Shown piece after piece: positions 55,266-61,784 of a DNA stretch of 61,784 bases. Below the pieces are notes generated by a model. It saw only the letters and a program-made list of their open reading frames with translations. It was not told the origin of the DNA and searched no databases. The DNA is from Flavobacteriales bacterium (GTDB lineage Bacteria; Bacteroidota; Bacteroidia; Flavobacteriales_C; GCA-002722245), in contig JAQXEE010000022.1 of assembly GCA_029251005.1 (NCBI GenBank), positions 1 to 61,784 on the forward strand, read 5' to 3'. Each line of letters opens with the position of its first letter. Within the stretch, counting starts at the first letter, position 1. Both the position numbers and the translations under genes were made by a program.

Positions 55266-55297
55266 GAAAAAAAGCCCATGAATCAAAAAGTTCATGG
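55266..55297 (-). terminator. Rho-independent terminator of the transaldolase gene
   Basis: CCATGAA (55276-55282) pairs with TTCATGG (55291-55297); the minus-strand transcript then reads GC followed by a U run (55273 downward). It lies 20 bases after the stop at 55318. Confidence 0.75.
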
Positions 55298-55317
55298 ACC
55301 AATTAAAATAATATTTT

Positions 55318-55974
55318 TTAAGCGTTAACCTTAGCATGATCTGCTAGGAATGTTGCTAAACCACTCTCCGTCAACGGGTGTTTTAACAAGCTTAAAATCA
55401 CACTTAAAGGACCAGTCATAACGTCTGCTCCAATTTTTGCACAATCTAATAAATGAGATGAATGACGGACAGACGCTGCTAAAATTTCAGTTTTAAAGTT
55501 GTAATTATCATAAATTAGTCTGATCTCATCAATCAAACCTACTCCACTATGTGAAATATCATCTAATCTTCCTAAGAAAGGAGAAACGTATGAAGCGCCA
55601 GCTTTTGCTGCTAAAAGTGCTTGACCAGCTGAAAAAACTAAAGTACAGTTTGTTCTAATTCCATTATCAGTAAACCACTTAATCGCCTTAATTCCATCTT
55701 TAATCATAGGAACTTTAACAACGATATTAGGATGTAGATCAGCTAGTATTTTTCCTTCTTTTATCATTTCTTCGAAATTCGTAGAAATAACTTCAGCACT
55801 AACATCACCATCAACGATATTACAAATATCTAAATAATGTTGTTTTACTTTTTCATCACCGCTAATACCTTCTTTGGCCATTAATGATGGATTCGTAGTT
55901 ACTCCGTCTAAAACTCCTAAATCTTCCGCTTCTTTAATTTGCTCAAGATTTGCTGTATCGATAAAAAACTTCAT
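55318..55974 (-). CDS. Transaldolase / fructose-6-phosphate aldolase (small type)
   Basis: 218 residues, the short MipB/TalC class. Motifs: [46 protein letters not shown] (Schiff-base Lys87), [18 protein letters not shown] and [12 protein letters not shown]. It exchanges dihydroxyacetone units between sugar phosphates in the pentose phosphate pathway, or cleaves fructose 6-phosphate. Sequence alone does not separate these, but the short Bacteroidota forms are usually annotated as transaldolase. It has its own TATTTTTG promoter element. Confidence 0.93.
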   Translation of the reverse strand: MKFFIDTANLEQIKEAEDLGVLDGVTTNPSLMAKEGISGDEKVKQHYLDICNIVDGDVSAEVISTNFEEMIKEGKILADLHPNIVVKVPMIKDGIKAIKWFTDNGIRTNCTLVFSAGQALLAAKAGASYVSPFLGRLDDISHSGVGLIDEIRLIYDNYNFKTEILAASVRHSSHLLDCAKIGADVMTGPLSVILSLLKHPLTESGLATFLADHAKVNA

Positions 55975-55996
55975 AGTGGGTTGAATTGTGTTTCAC

Positions 55997-56004
55997 CAAA
56001 AATA
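55997..56004 (-). promoter_or_regulatory. -7 promoter element TATTTTTG of the transaldolase gene
   Basis: Exact TAnnTTTG match on the minus strand, 22 bases before the ATG at 55974; no clear -33 TTG. Confidence 0.45.
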
Positions 56005-56045
56005 GCCATCTCAGTTGATTTATTTCATACTATTAGTAAGCACTT

Positions 56046-58109
56046 ATGAACATTTTCAACTTGAAGTATAAACAAGATCTACTCACCCGAAACAAGTTAA
56101 AGATTTCATTCGTAATGAATAAAAACCAAACCTTTATGGCGTCACCTAAAATCCTTTGGAGCCCTTCTAACAAACTAAAGAATGAATCCAACATGAATAA
56201 TTTTATGGTTTGGGTAAACGAATCTTTTGATTACAACTTTAAAAACTATCAAGATTTATGGAATTGGTCTGTAAATAAAGAAGAACAATTTTGGGAATCA
56301 ATTCTAAAATTTTACAAAATTGAATATTCAGGAAGTTATAATAAAGTAAAATCTCAAGCTAATAAAATGTTTGAGACTAGATGGTTTGAAGGAATACAGT
56401 TAAACTACACTGAACATATTTTCAGAAACTATTCCGATAAATTACAAGCGATTACTTTTAAAAAAGAAAGTGGTAAATTAATTAATATATCTTGGAATGA
56501 ACTAAAACAAAAAACAGCCAAGGTAGCTCAATACCTTAAAAACAATAACATTAAAAAAGGCGATAGAGTTTGCAGCATGCTCCCTAACTGTCCTGAGGCC
56601 ATTTTTTCTTTTTTAGCAGTTAATTCAATAGGTGCTATTTGGTCGAGTTGCTCACCCGACTTTGGAACTAAGAGTATAATTGATCGTTTTCAACAAATTA
56701 AACCTAAAGCTTTTATCGCTACAAACGGCTATCAATATAACGGACGAACTTTTGATAAAACCGAAGAAATAAATAAAATTACAGAAACAATTTCATCAAT
56801 AAAATCTACTCTTGTTTTAGAATACATTTCCGAAATTGAACCTTCATATAAAACTGATCTCTGGTCAGATATAATGAAGCAACCAGAACAAGAATTAACA
56901 TTTACAAGAGTTGATTTTTCTGACCCTATTTGGATTCTATACTCAAGCGGAACAACGGGGAAACCAAAAGCTATAACCCATTCTGTCGGTGGAATTACCA
57001 TAGAGCACTTTAAAGCATTAAGTCTTCATCAAAACGTTAAGCCAGGAGATAAATTCTTTTGGTATTCGACTACAGGCTGGATGATGTGGAACTATGCAAC
57101 TTCCGCTTTATTGGCAGGAGGAACAATCGCGATGTACGACGGGTCACCAGCATATCCTAAAGCTGATATTTTATGGGAATTTGCAGAAGAAGCTGAAATC
57201 ACACATTTTGGAGCCGGAGCTAGCTACTATATTTATTGCATGAAAGAAGGAATGAACTTTACTAATTCGAAGGCAATACAAAACATACAATCGTTTGGTT
57301 CAACAGGCTCACCTCTACCGCCCGAAACTTTCGATTGGTTTTATAAAAGTGTAAACAGAAACGCTTGGGTTATTTCATTAAGTGGAGGCACCGACATTTG
57401 CAGTGGTTTTGTGGGAGGAAATCCATTTGAATCGGTTTATGAAGGTGAAATACAGTGCAGAATGCTTGGTGTAAACCTTCAGGCTTATTCTGAAGAAGGT
57501 AGTTCTGTAGAGGACAAATTAGGAGAGATGATAATTGAAAACGCTCTGCCGTCTATGCCGATTTATTTCTGGAACGACCATGGGAACAAACGATATAAAT
57601 CGAGCTATTTCGAAATGTACCATGGTAAATGGAGACATGGAGATTGGATTAAAATTACCAATAGAAAAACGGTTATTATTTACGGCAGATCTGACGCAAC
57701 CCTAAACCGTGGTGGTGTACGTATTGGCACAAGCGAAATTTATAGCGCTACAGAAAGTGTTAAGGAAGTTAAGGATTCTTTAGTTGTTTGCATAGATCAT
57801 TCTGACGGAACGCAATCCATGCCGATGTTCATTAAACTGCATGATGAGATTCAACTAGACATGAAACTAAAAAGAGAAATAAAAAAAGCAATTAAAATTC
57901 AATTTTCACCAAGGCATATACCTGATCAAATTATTCAAGTATTAGATATTCCTTATACAATAAGCGGCAAAAAGATGGAAGCTCCTGTTAAGAAAATCCT
58001 TTCAGGAATTCCAATTGAAGAAGCAGTAAGTAAAGATGCTATGAGAAACCCTGGGGCATTAGATTTCTTTATTAATTTTCATTTAAAACAAGCACTAAAA
58101 AAGGGCTGA
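56046..58109 (+). CDS. Acetoacetate-CoA ligase
   Basis: 687 residues of the acyl-adenylate-forming superfamily. AMP-binding motif YSSGTTGKPK (Tyr299 on), KPGDKFFWYSTTGWMMWNYATSALLAGGT (read in parts), QSFGSTGSPLPPETFDWF, and the C-terminal GRSDATLNRGGVRIGTSEIY and ISGKKMEAPVKKIL with the catalytic Lys. It activates acetoacetate to acetoacetyl-CoA for ketone use or polyhydroxyalkanoate and lipid synthesis. Three starts are possible: 56046, 56115 and 56136; homologues usually begin near the last two, with KILWSPS close to the N-terminus. Confidence 0.93.
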   Translation: MNIFNLKYKQDLLTRNKLKISFVMNKNQTFMASPKILWSPSNKLKNESNMNNFMVWVNESFDYNFKNYQDLWNWSVNKEEQFWESILKFYKIEYSGSYNKVKSQANKMFETRWFEGIQLNYTEHIFRNYSDKLQAITFKKESGKLINISWNELKQKTAKVAQYLKNNNIKKGDRVCSMLPNCPEAIFSFLAVNSIGAIWSSCSPDFGTKSIIDRFQQIKPKAFIATNGYQYNGRTFDKTEEINKITETISSIKSTLVLEYISEIEPSYKTDLWSDIMKQPEQELTFTRVDFSDPIWILYSSGTTGKPKAITHSVGGITIEHFKALSLHQNVKPGDKFFWYSTTGWMMWNYATSALLAGGTIAMYDGSPAYPKADILWEFAEEAEITHFGAGASYYIYCMKEGMNFTNSKAIQNIQSFGSTGSPLPPETFDWFYKSVNRNAWVISLSGGTDICSGFVGGNPFESVYEGEIQCRMLGVNLQAYSEEGSSVEDKLGEMIIENALPSMPIYFWNDHGNKRYKSSYFEMYHGKWRHGDWIKITNRKTVIIYGRSDATLNRGGVRIGTSEIYSATESVKEVKDSLVVCIDHSDGTQSMPMFIKLHDEIQLDMKLKREIKKAIKIQFSPRHIPDQIIQVLDIPYTISGKKMEAPVKKILSGIPIEEAVSKDAMRNPGALDFFINFHLKQALKKG

Positions 58110-58124
58110 CAAACGCCAACCCTT
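58096..58124 (-). terminator. Rho-independent terminator of the GH18/ROK kinase unit
   Basis: AAGGGCTGAC (58101-58110) pairs with GCCAACCCTT (58115-58124), including G-U pairs, around AAAC; on the minus strand a U run follows. It overlaps the 3' end of the acetoacetate-CoA ligase gene on the other strand. Confidence 0.7.
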
Positions 58125-58146
58125 CTTAATCTTTTAAAATACACTT

Positions 58147-59067
58147 TTAATATGTTTCTAATTCGTTTAATACTAAGGAAGCCGCTCCTATTAGTCCGGT
58201 ATCAGCTTCACATCCTGCAGGTAATATTTCAAAATCAGCTTTATAATAAGGTGAGAAGTATGAATTTGCAGTTTCAACGGCAGCTCCTTTAAATAGCTCA
58301 TAAGCTTTACCTACTCCTCCACCAATTACAAATTTAGTGATATCATAAGCATGTGCTAATCCAACAACAGTTTCTCCAATTAAAGTCCCTACATAATCCC
58401 ATACACCTTGTGCAAATATATCTCCTGCCTTTGCAGCTAAGAATACTTTTTCAACGGTTAACTCTGCTTCAAGCTTTAATGAACTGCTTGCATTTTCAGG
58501 CTTTAATAATTCGCCTTTAACATAGTTAGCCAAATGTCTTTGCCCTAAATAATTTTCCAACACCTGACGCTTCGGACCTACAACCAAGAAACCAACTTCT
58601 CCTGCATTCCCTTTTGATCCAATAAATAACTTTCGGTGAACAATAACACCACCTCCAACGCCTGTACCTAAAGCAATCATAATAAAGTCATCTTTATCAT
58701 GTCCACCAAAATACATTTCACCTAAAGCAGTACAATTAGCATCATTCTCCATTCTAACAACTAAATAAGGAAATGCCTTTTTTAATTGGGGAACAACATC
58801 TGTTCCATTTAGTGATTCTAGATTATTTGCTTGAACTAAAGTTTGGCGATCTAAAGATAATTGACCAGGTATCCCAATCCCGATACCTTTTAGTCCATCA
58901 TGCTTATTTGTATATTTAGTACAAACTGAAATTAACAATTTAATAAAATCTTCTGGTGATTTTGAATACTCCAACGTATCGTGTCGTTCTGTCTCCAAAA
59001 TCTCTCCTTTGTCTGATACTATTCCAAATTTAACGGTAGTACCGCCAATATCAATTCCTAAAATCAT
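58147..59067 (-). CDS. ROK-family sugar kinase lacking the zinc motif
   Basis: 306 residues. ATP-binding DIGGTTVKFG (Asp6), MENDANCTALGE (catalytic Asp109) and IALGTGVGGGVIV. In ROK kinases an ExGH motif and a CxCGxxGC zinc site follow; here the sequence is EVGF (Glu157 ... Phe160) and no Cys occurs between residues 160 and 180. So this is a ROK variant without the usual zinc ligands. It probably phosphorylates glucose or an amino sugar. It follows the GH18 gene by 21 bases and is followed by a terminator, forming a two-gene unit. Confidence 0.88.
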   Translation of the reverse strand: MILGIDIGGTTVKFGIVSDKGEILETERHDTLEYSKSPEDFIKLLISVCTKYTNKHDGLKGIGIGIPGQLSLDRQTLVQANNLESLNGTDVVPQLKKAFPYLVVRMENDANCTALGEMYFGGHDKDDFIMIALGTGVGGGVIVHRKLFIGSKGNAGEVGFLVVGPKRQVLENYLGQRHLANYVKGELLKPENASSSLKLEAELTVEKVFLAAKAGDIFAQGVWDYVGTLIGETVVGLAHAYDITKFVIGGGVGKAYELFKGAAVETANSYFSPYYKADFEILPAGCEADTGLIGAASLVLNELETY

Positions 59068-59072
59068 AGTAT

Positions 59073-59080
59073 CAAATTTA
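59073..59080 (-). promoter_or_regulatory. -7-like element TAAATTTG just before the ROK kinase
   Basis: Exact TAnnTTTG match on the minus strand in the 21-base gap between the GH18 and kinase genes, 5 bases before the kinase ATG. It could give a separate leaderless transcript. No -33 TTG seen. Confidence 0.35.
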
Positions 59081-59088
59081 GCATTTTT

Positions 59089-60276
59089 TTACATTTTTAC
59101 TAGCCTATGCGTAAAACTAGTTTTCTCATTTTGAATTTGTAATATATAAAAGCCCTTTTTTACAGAAGACATATCTATTGAGCCCTGCTTAATGTCCCCT
59201 GTTTTAACTACGCTTCCTGCTGGGTTATAAAGTCTAAACACACCTTCCAAAATCCCTGCAATATGAACATGCTTTGTTACAGGATTGGGATAGACACTCA
59301 AATTAAAGGCTAATTCATCTTGGTTCAAATGAATTTTATTCGATTTTAATTTAGCGTCAATAACATTTAGTAAAGAATTTTCGCCAAAACAATCTTGTCC
59401 TAATTCCCAAATCATCACTCCTCCAGCTCCATTATCAATAGCGTATTGTACTTTATCTTCAATCGTTGAAATTCCGTTAAAATAAAGTAGTCCTTCATCG
59501 GTCATAATTTCATCTTGATATAAACTATCTGGGTATGCAGATACAATTTCACACCAAGTCCATGCAGGAACTTCAGCAACTTGAAATTCATAACCGTAAA
59601 AAGGTAAACCAATAATAATATTCTTTTTGTAAGCACCTCTACCGCTCCAATAATTAAAATCACCTGTTGTTTGCGACATAGGAGAATGTTGTCCTGGATT
59701 TGACAATGTCCAGGGTCCGGTATTATCATAAGACATTAAATTCAAAAGATCATAATCTTCAACTGTTTCTCTCTCAATAGAGCTTCCAGTCCATTTAGCT
59801 AAAGCAGCACTAACTTCAATATTATGAACTTTTGCCGAATCCATTAAATCTTGAACAAAATCGTCATAGGTTGACATTTGTACCATCGATCCTTCTAAAT
59901 CAACATCTACTCCATCCAAATTATTCTCTAAAACAAAACTCATTAAGGAATGAATTAATGCAGGACGATTGGCCTCATCCGTTTTATTACGGTAAGTATC
60001 TTCAGCAACAGTTGATAATCCACCACCTCCAATTGAAATAAACACTTTACAATTCGCTAAGTGTGCTTTTTCAACTAAAGGCTCTAAATTTTGAGAAAAA
60101 ATAAATTCTCCCTCTGAACCTGGATTGGCAAAAGAGGCACAAACATGTGTGATTTTTGAGAAATCAATATTATTTAACATTTCAAATCTATAAGTTGGTA
60201 AATATCCAACTACTTTAAAAGCCTGAGCTTGATTTATAAAAACTGTAAAAATTAAAAGAGCTAAAATTCGTTTCAT
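59089..60276 (-). CDS. T9SS-secreted glycoside hydrolase family 18 protein (chitinase-like)
   Basis: 395 residues from the ATG at 60276, which starts a clear signal peptide (RILALLIFTVFINQAQA); the upstream ATG at 60306 lies within a TATGTTTG promoter element. GH18 features: VVGYLPTYRF, KVFISIGGGG and the catalytic DGVDVDLEG (DxxDxDxE, acid Glu128), then SAALAKW, LMSYDNTGPW and GGVMIWELGQD. The last 72 residues are a type A T9SS sorting domain (YPNPVTKHVHIAG ... GFYILQI). It should hydrolyse chitin- or GlcNAc-containing glycans outside the cell. A sugar kinase follows in the same unit. Confidence 0.92.
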   Translation of the reverse strand: MKRILALLIFTVFINQAQAFKVVGYLPTYRFEMLNNIDFSKITHVCASFANPGSEGEFIFSQNLEPLVEKAHLANCKVFISIGGGGLSTVAEDTYRNKTDEANRPALIHSLMSFVLENNLDGVDVDLEGSMVQMSTYDDFVQDLMDSAKVHNIEVSAALAKWTGSSIERETVEDYDLLNLMSYDNTGPWTLSNPGQHSPMSQTTGDFNYWSGRGAYKKNIIIGLPFYGYEFQVAEVPAWTWCEIVSAYPDSLYQDEIMTDEGLLYFNGISTIEDKVQYAIDNGAGGVMIWELGQDCFGENSLLNVIDAKLKSNKIHLNQDELAFNLSVYPNPVTKHVHIAGILEGVFRLYNPAGSVVKTGDIKQGSIDMSSVKKGFYILQIQNEKTSFTHRLVKM

Positions 60277-60299
60277 AAGTTTTGTGTTAAGGATTGAAA

Positions 60300-60307
60300 C
60301 AAACATA
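60300..60307 (-). promoter_or_regulatory. -7 promoter element TATGTTTG of the GH18/kinase unit
   Basis: Exact TAnnTTTG on the minus strand, 23 bases before the ATG at 60276. A TTG lies 28 bases upstream, longer than the usual spacing. Confidence 0.45.
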
Positions 60308-60467
60308 AGTTAATATAGCACATACTACTAAATCCCAATGCAGACAGGAACAGGACAAAGTAGAAGACAGAATAAAGACTTCCTAAGAAGTTAATTTTCC
60401 TTAATATGCTATTTATAGGTACAGATTCCCTAAAGATGTAATAACTTTATGTTTTAAGATAAGCATT

Positions 60468-61088
60468 ATGAAACAGCTATTAATCCTCCTTACTTTAATA
60501 CCATTTCTTTCATTTAGTCAAAAAGACACAACTCGAAAAATTGTTAAAATAACCGGAATCACAGTAAGTAGTGATAGCCTAAAACCGGTGCCCTTTGCAA
60601 ATATAATGGTTAAAGGAAATTACACGGGAACAATGGGAGATCACTCTGGCTTTTATAGTATTGTAGCCACAACAGGTGATACATTAATATTTTCAAGTAT
60701 TGGTTTTAAAAATGAAGAATATATCATTCCTGACACTTTAGAAAACAAGCAGTACTCCCTAATTCAAATTTTACTTCAGGATACAATAGAACTTCCTGAA
60801 ACTCGCATAAGCGTCTGGCCTAGTTATGACCAGTTTAAACAAGCTTTCTTAAACACTGAAGTTAAAGATGATGAATTAGCAAGAGCTAAGAGGAATCTTG
60901 ATAGCGATATATTAAAAGAACAGGCCATTAATTTGACACTTGGTGCAGGTGGGAATCAAAAATACATGCAAGACACTTATAATGCTAGGTTATATTACAG
61001 TGGTCAGCTCCCCCCTAACAACTTGCTCAATCCTGTTGCTTGGACTAAGCTAATTAAGGCTTGGAAAGATGGCAAATTTGATGACTAA
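60468..61088 (+). CDS. Carboxypeptidase-regulatory-like domain envelope protein
   Basis: 206 residues: signal peptide (LLTLIPFLSFSQ), then a CarboxypepD_reg-like beta sandwich (PVPFANIMVKGNYTGTMGDHSGFYSI ... GDTLIFSSIGFKNEEYIIPD, read in parts), then a helical C-terminus of about 100 residues unlike a receptor plug. Stand-alone proteins of this kind are common in Bacteroidota and have no known role. The gene is divergent from the GH18 gene. A promoter-like TAACTTTA occurs at 60442-60449. Confidence 0.82.
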   Translation: MKQLLILLTLIPFLSFSQKDTTRKIVKITGITVSSDSLKPVPFANIMVKGNYTGTMGDHSGFYSIVATTGDTLIFSSIGFKNEEYIIPDTLENKQYSLIQILLQDTIELPETRISVWPSYDQFKQAFLNTEVKDDELARAKRNLDSDILKEQAINLTLGAGGNQKYMQDTYNARLYYSGQLPPNNLLNPVAWTKLIKAWKDGKFDD

Positions 61089-61153
61089 AACATTATGTCA
61101 ACTTCACCAAGTAAACCGTTCTACCTTACTGAATAAAGTCGAACGACTTATCT

Positions 61154-61459
61154 TCATCCAACTTTTTTGATTAAAACTTGTTTTGGAAACTGCGGGAGCA
61201 ACAACTCGATATGAGCTTTAAAAACAGACTCTTTCCACTTTAATTGAAAAAGGTATTTTTCTTGCTTTAAAAAATAAACATAATGAAAGTCATTATCGAT
61301 TTGAGTAACTAGCCTTGTTATATCAGATAAATACGAAGCTTTTGACTTTGCAAATTGAGCAACAAAAAACGATGGTGAAATATCCTCTAATAAACTGAAA
61401 AATTCGTTTATTGATCGAACATTAATATAATTCTTGAGTTTACTGTTTGAATAAGTCAT
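61154..61459 (-). CDS. Hypothetical protein (101 aa)
   Basis: An unrecognised 101-residue protein with no signal peptide, mixed helix and strand, ATG start and protein-like composition (SINEFFSLLEDISPSFFVAQ; HYVYFLKQEKYLFQLKW). It lies downstream of the gene that enters from the right edge on the same strand, with an 83-base gap that contains a palindrome. Function unknown. Confidence 0.55.
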   Translation of the reverse strand: MTYSNSKLKNYINVRSINEFFSLLEDISPSFFVAQFAKSKASYLSDITRLVTQIDNDFHYVYFLKQEKYLFQLKWKESVFKAHIELLLPQFPKQVLIKKVG

Positions 61460-61498
61460 AGCTTCTTTATTTGATTATTTTCAAATATACCAGACCAA

Positions 61499-61517
61499 AC
61501 CGTAACCAGTTTACGGT
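61499..61517. promoter_or_regulatory. Palindrome ACCGTAA-N5-TTACGGT
   Basis: Perfect 7-base arms (61499-61505 and 61511-61517) with spacer CCAGT, located 40 bases upstream of the 101-residue gene's ATG and downstream of the right-edge gene. No T run follows on either strand, so it is more like an operator or RNA hairpin than a terminator. Confidence 0.3.
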
Positions 61518-61542
61518 GCTTTAATTTCACACAAAAACCTAA

Positions 61543-61784
61543 TTATTTAAACAAAGACTGAAGAGCTCTTTTCTTCAAATCGTTTGAAATAATTTCTTTT
61601 TGATGACTCTTACTCATTGCAAATACAACATCATAAGTAAAACTTGCAGTTTCTACTTTAGTATCAATGATATAAAATCTTCGAGGATAGTAAAAAGATG
61701 TTTCCTTTGGTAATTCATAAAATGCCTTAATCTCACCAGACTCAATATCGTAAAAAGCATACTTTCCTTTTTTAACATCAAACT
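61543..61784 (-). CDS. C-terminal fragment of an unknown protein (enters from right edge)
   Basis: An open frame on the minus strand runs from the right edge to a TAA at 61543-61545, encoding the last 79 residues. It contains YAFYDIESGEIKAFYELPKE and ends KKRALQSLFK. The strand-rich, aromatic pattern resembles repeat or beta-propeller-like segments, but no family is recognised. It is partial: the start lies outside the window. Confidence 0.65.
   Translation of the reverse strand, partial: FDVKKGKYAFYDIESGEIKAFYELPKETSFYYPRRFYIIDTKVETASFTYDVVFAMSKSHQKEIISNDLKKRALQSLFK

Noticed and set aside
55256-55279. Upstream ATG at 55279 as start of the YciO-like gene
   Set aside because: It lies within the transaldolase terminator stem, and the extra residues have no counterpart in the family.
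59832-60041. Open frame on the plus strand inside the GH18 gene
   Set aside because: It is antisense to conserved catalytic sequence and has no protein-like features; typical shadow frame.
60277-60306. Upstream ATG at 60306 as start of the GH18 gene
   Set aside because: It overlaps the TATGTTTG promoter element and would put ten residues before a normal signal peptide.
1-61784. Mobile elements, prophage, CRISPR arrays, tRNA or rRNA genes
   Set aside because: I looked for transposase or integrase motifs, evenly spaced direct repeats, and tRNA-like or rRNA-like sequence and saw none; the NUMOD4 protein is the only gene of likely mobile ancestry.

Overview
The window is low-GC, gene-dense chromosomal DNA from a member of the Bacteroidota, most likely order Flavobacteriales. 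The evidence is type IX secretion and gliding genes (gldF, gldG, gldJ, porU, a PorP/SprF protein), two secreted enzymes with type A C-terminal sorting domains, a TonB-dependent receptor paired with a DUF4249 lipoprotein, several Bacteroidota-type hypothetical families (DUF4836, DUF4197, DUF2279, OstA-like), and promoter-like TAnnTTTG elements instead of TATAAT boxes. I see no IS element, prophage, CRISPR array, tRNA or rRNA. Genus and species cannot be fixed from this stretch alone.

Layout. 1-8.6 kb: the end of an FAD-dependent oxidoreductase, an outer-membrane receptor plus DUF4249 lipoprotein, a coiled-coil membrane protein, an orphan ABC ATPase, an ECF sigma factor with a zinc-finger/TPR anti-sigma, and small hypotheticals. 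8.7-13.7 kb: a large T9SS-exported polysaccharide deacetylase, a Bax inhibitor-1 family protein, a small membrane protein and rpe. 13.8-18.2 kb: the gldF-gldG-DUF4340-DUF72 run. 18.6-24.0 kb: a secreted protein with four exact-length 62-residue repeats, then panB, an RluA-type pseudouridine synthase, YjbQ and a polysaccharide flippase. 24.4-31.5 kb: DUF4197, panE, a 0.8-kb non-coding stretch with a candidate small RNA, a NUMOD4/HTH protein that looks like a dead homing endonuclease, a thioester-reductase-like SDR, a phosphopantetheinyl transferase and an ABC-F ATPase. 31.6-37.3 kb: a DUF4836 lipoprotein and a three-gene polysaccharide O-acetylation operon (unknown lipoprotein, MBOAT, AlgJ/AlgX-like). 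37.4-41.2 kb: fur, purA, ostA-like and a SpoU methyltransferase. 41.3-45.1 kb: pyruvate dehydrogenase E2 and E1-alpha, then murF. 45.2-52.7 kb: gldJ and a PorP/SprF gene divergent from the T9SS sortase porU, then a DUF2279 protein. 52.7-61.8 kb: a phosphohexomutase, a YciO/Sua5-family protein, a small transaldolase, acetoacetyl-CoA ligase, a ROK sugar kinase behind a T9SS-exported GH18 glycosidase, a carboxypeptidase-regulatory-like protein and two partly unknown genes.

How the genes work together. The strongest theme is the cell surface. GldF/GldG/GldJ, PorU and PorP/SprF belong to the gliding/T9SS machinery, and the deacetylase and GH18 enzyme are probable cargo. The O-acetylation operon, flippase, OstA-like protein, phosphohexomutase and murF concern envelope glycans. 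The GH18 enzyme and ROK kinase form one apparent transcription unit, suggesting amino-sugar or glucan use. The rest is housekeeping metabolism (PanB/PanE for pantothenate, PurA, Rpe, transaldolase, PDH).

The least explained items are the NUMOD4-derived DNA-binding protein, the 4x62-residue repeat protein, the lipoprotein heading the O-acetylation operon, the zinc-less ROK kinase, and the repeated placement of -7 promoter elements only a few bases before start codons.
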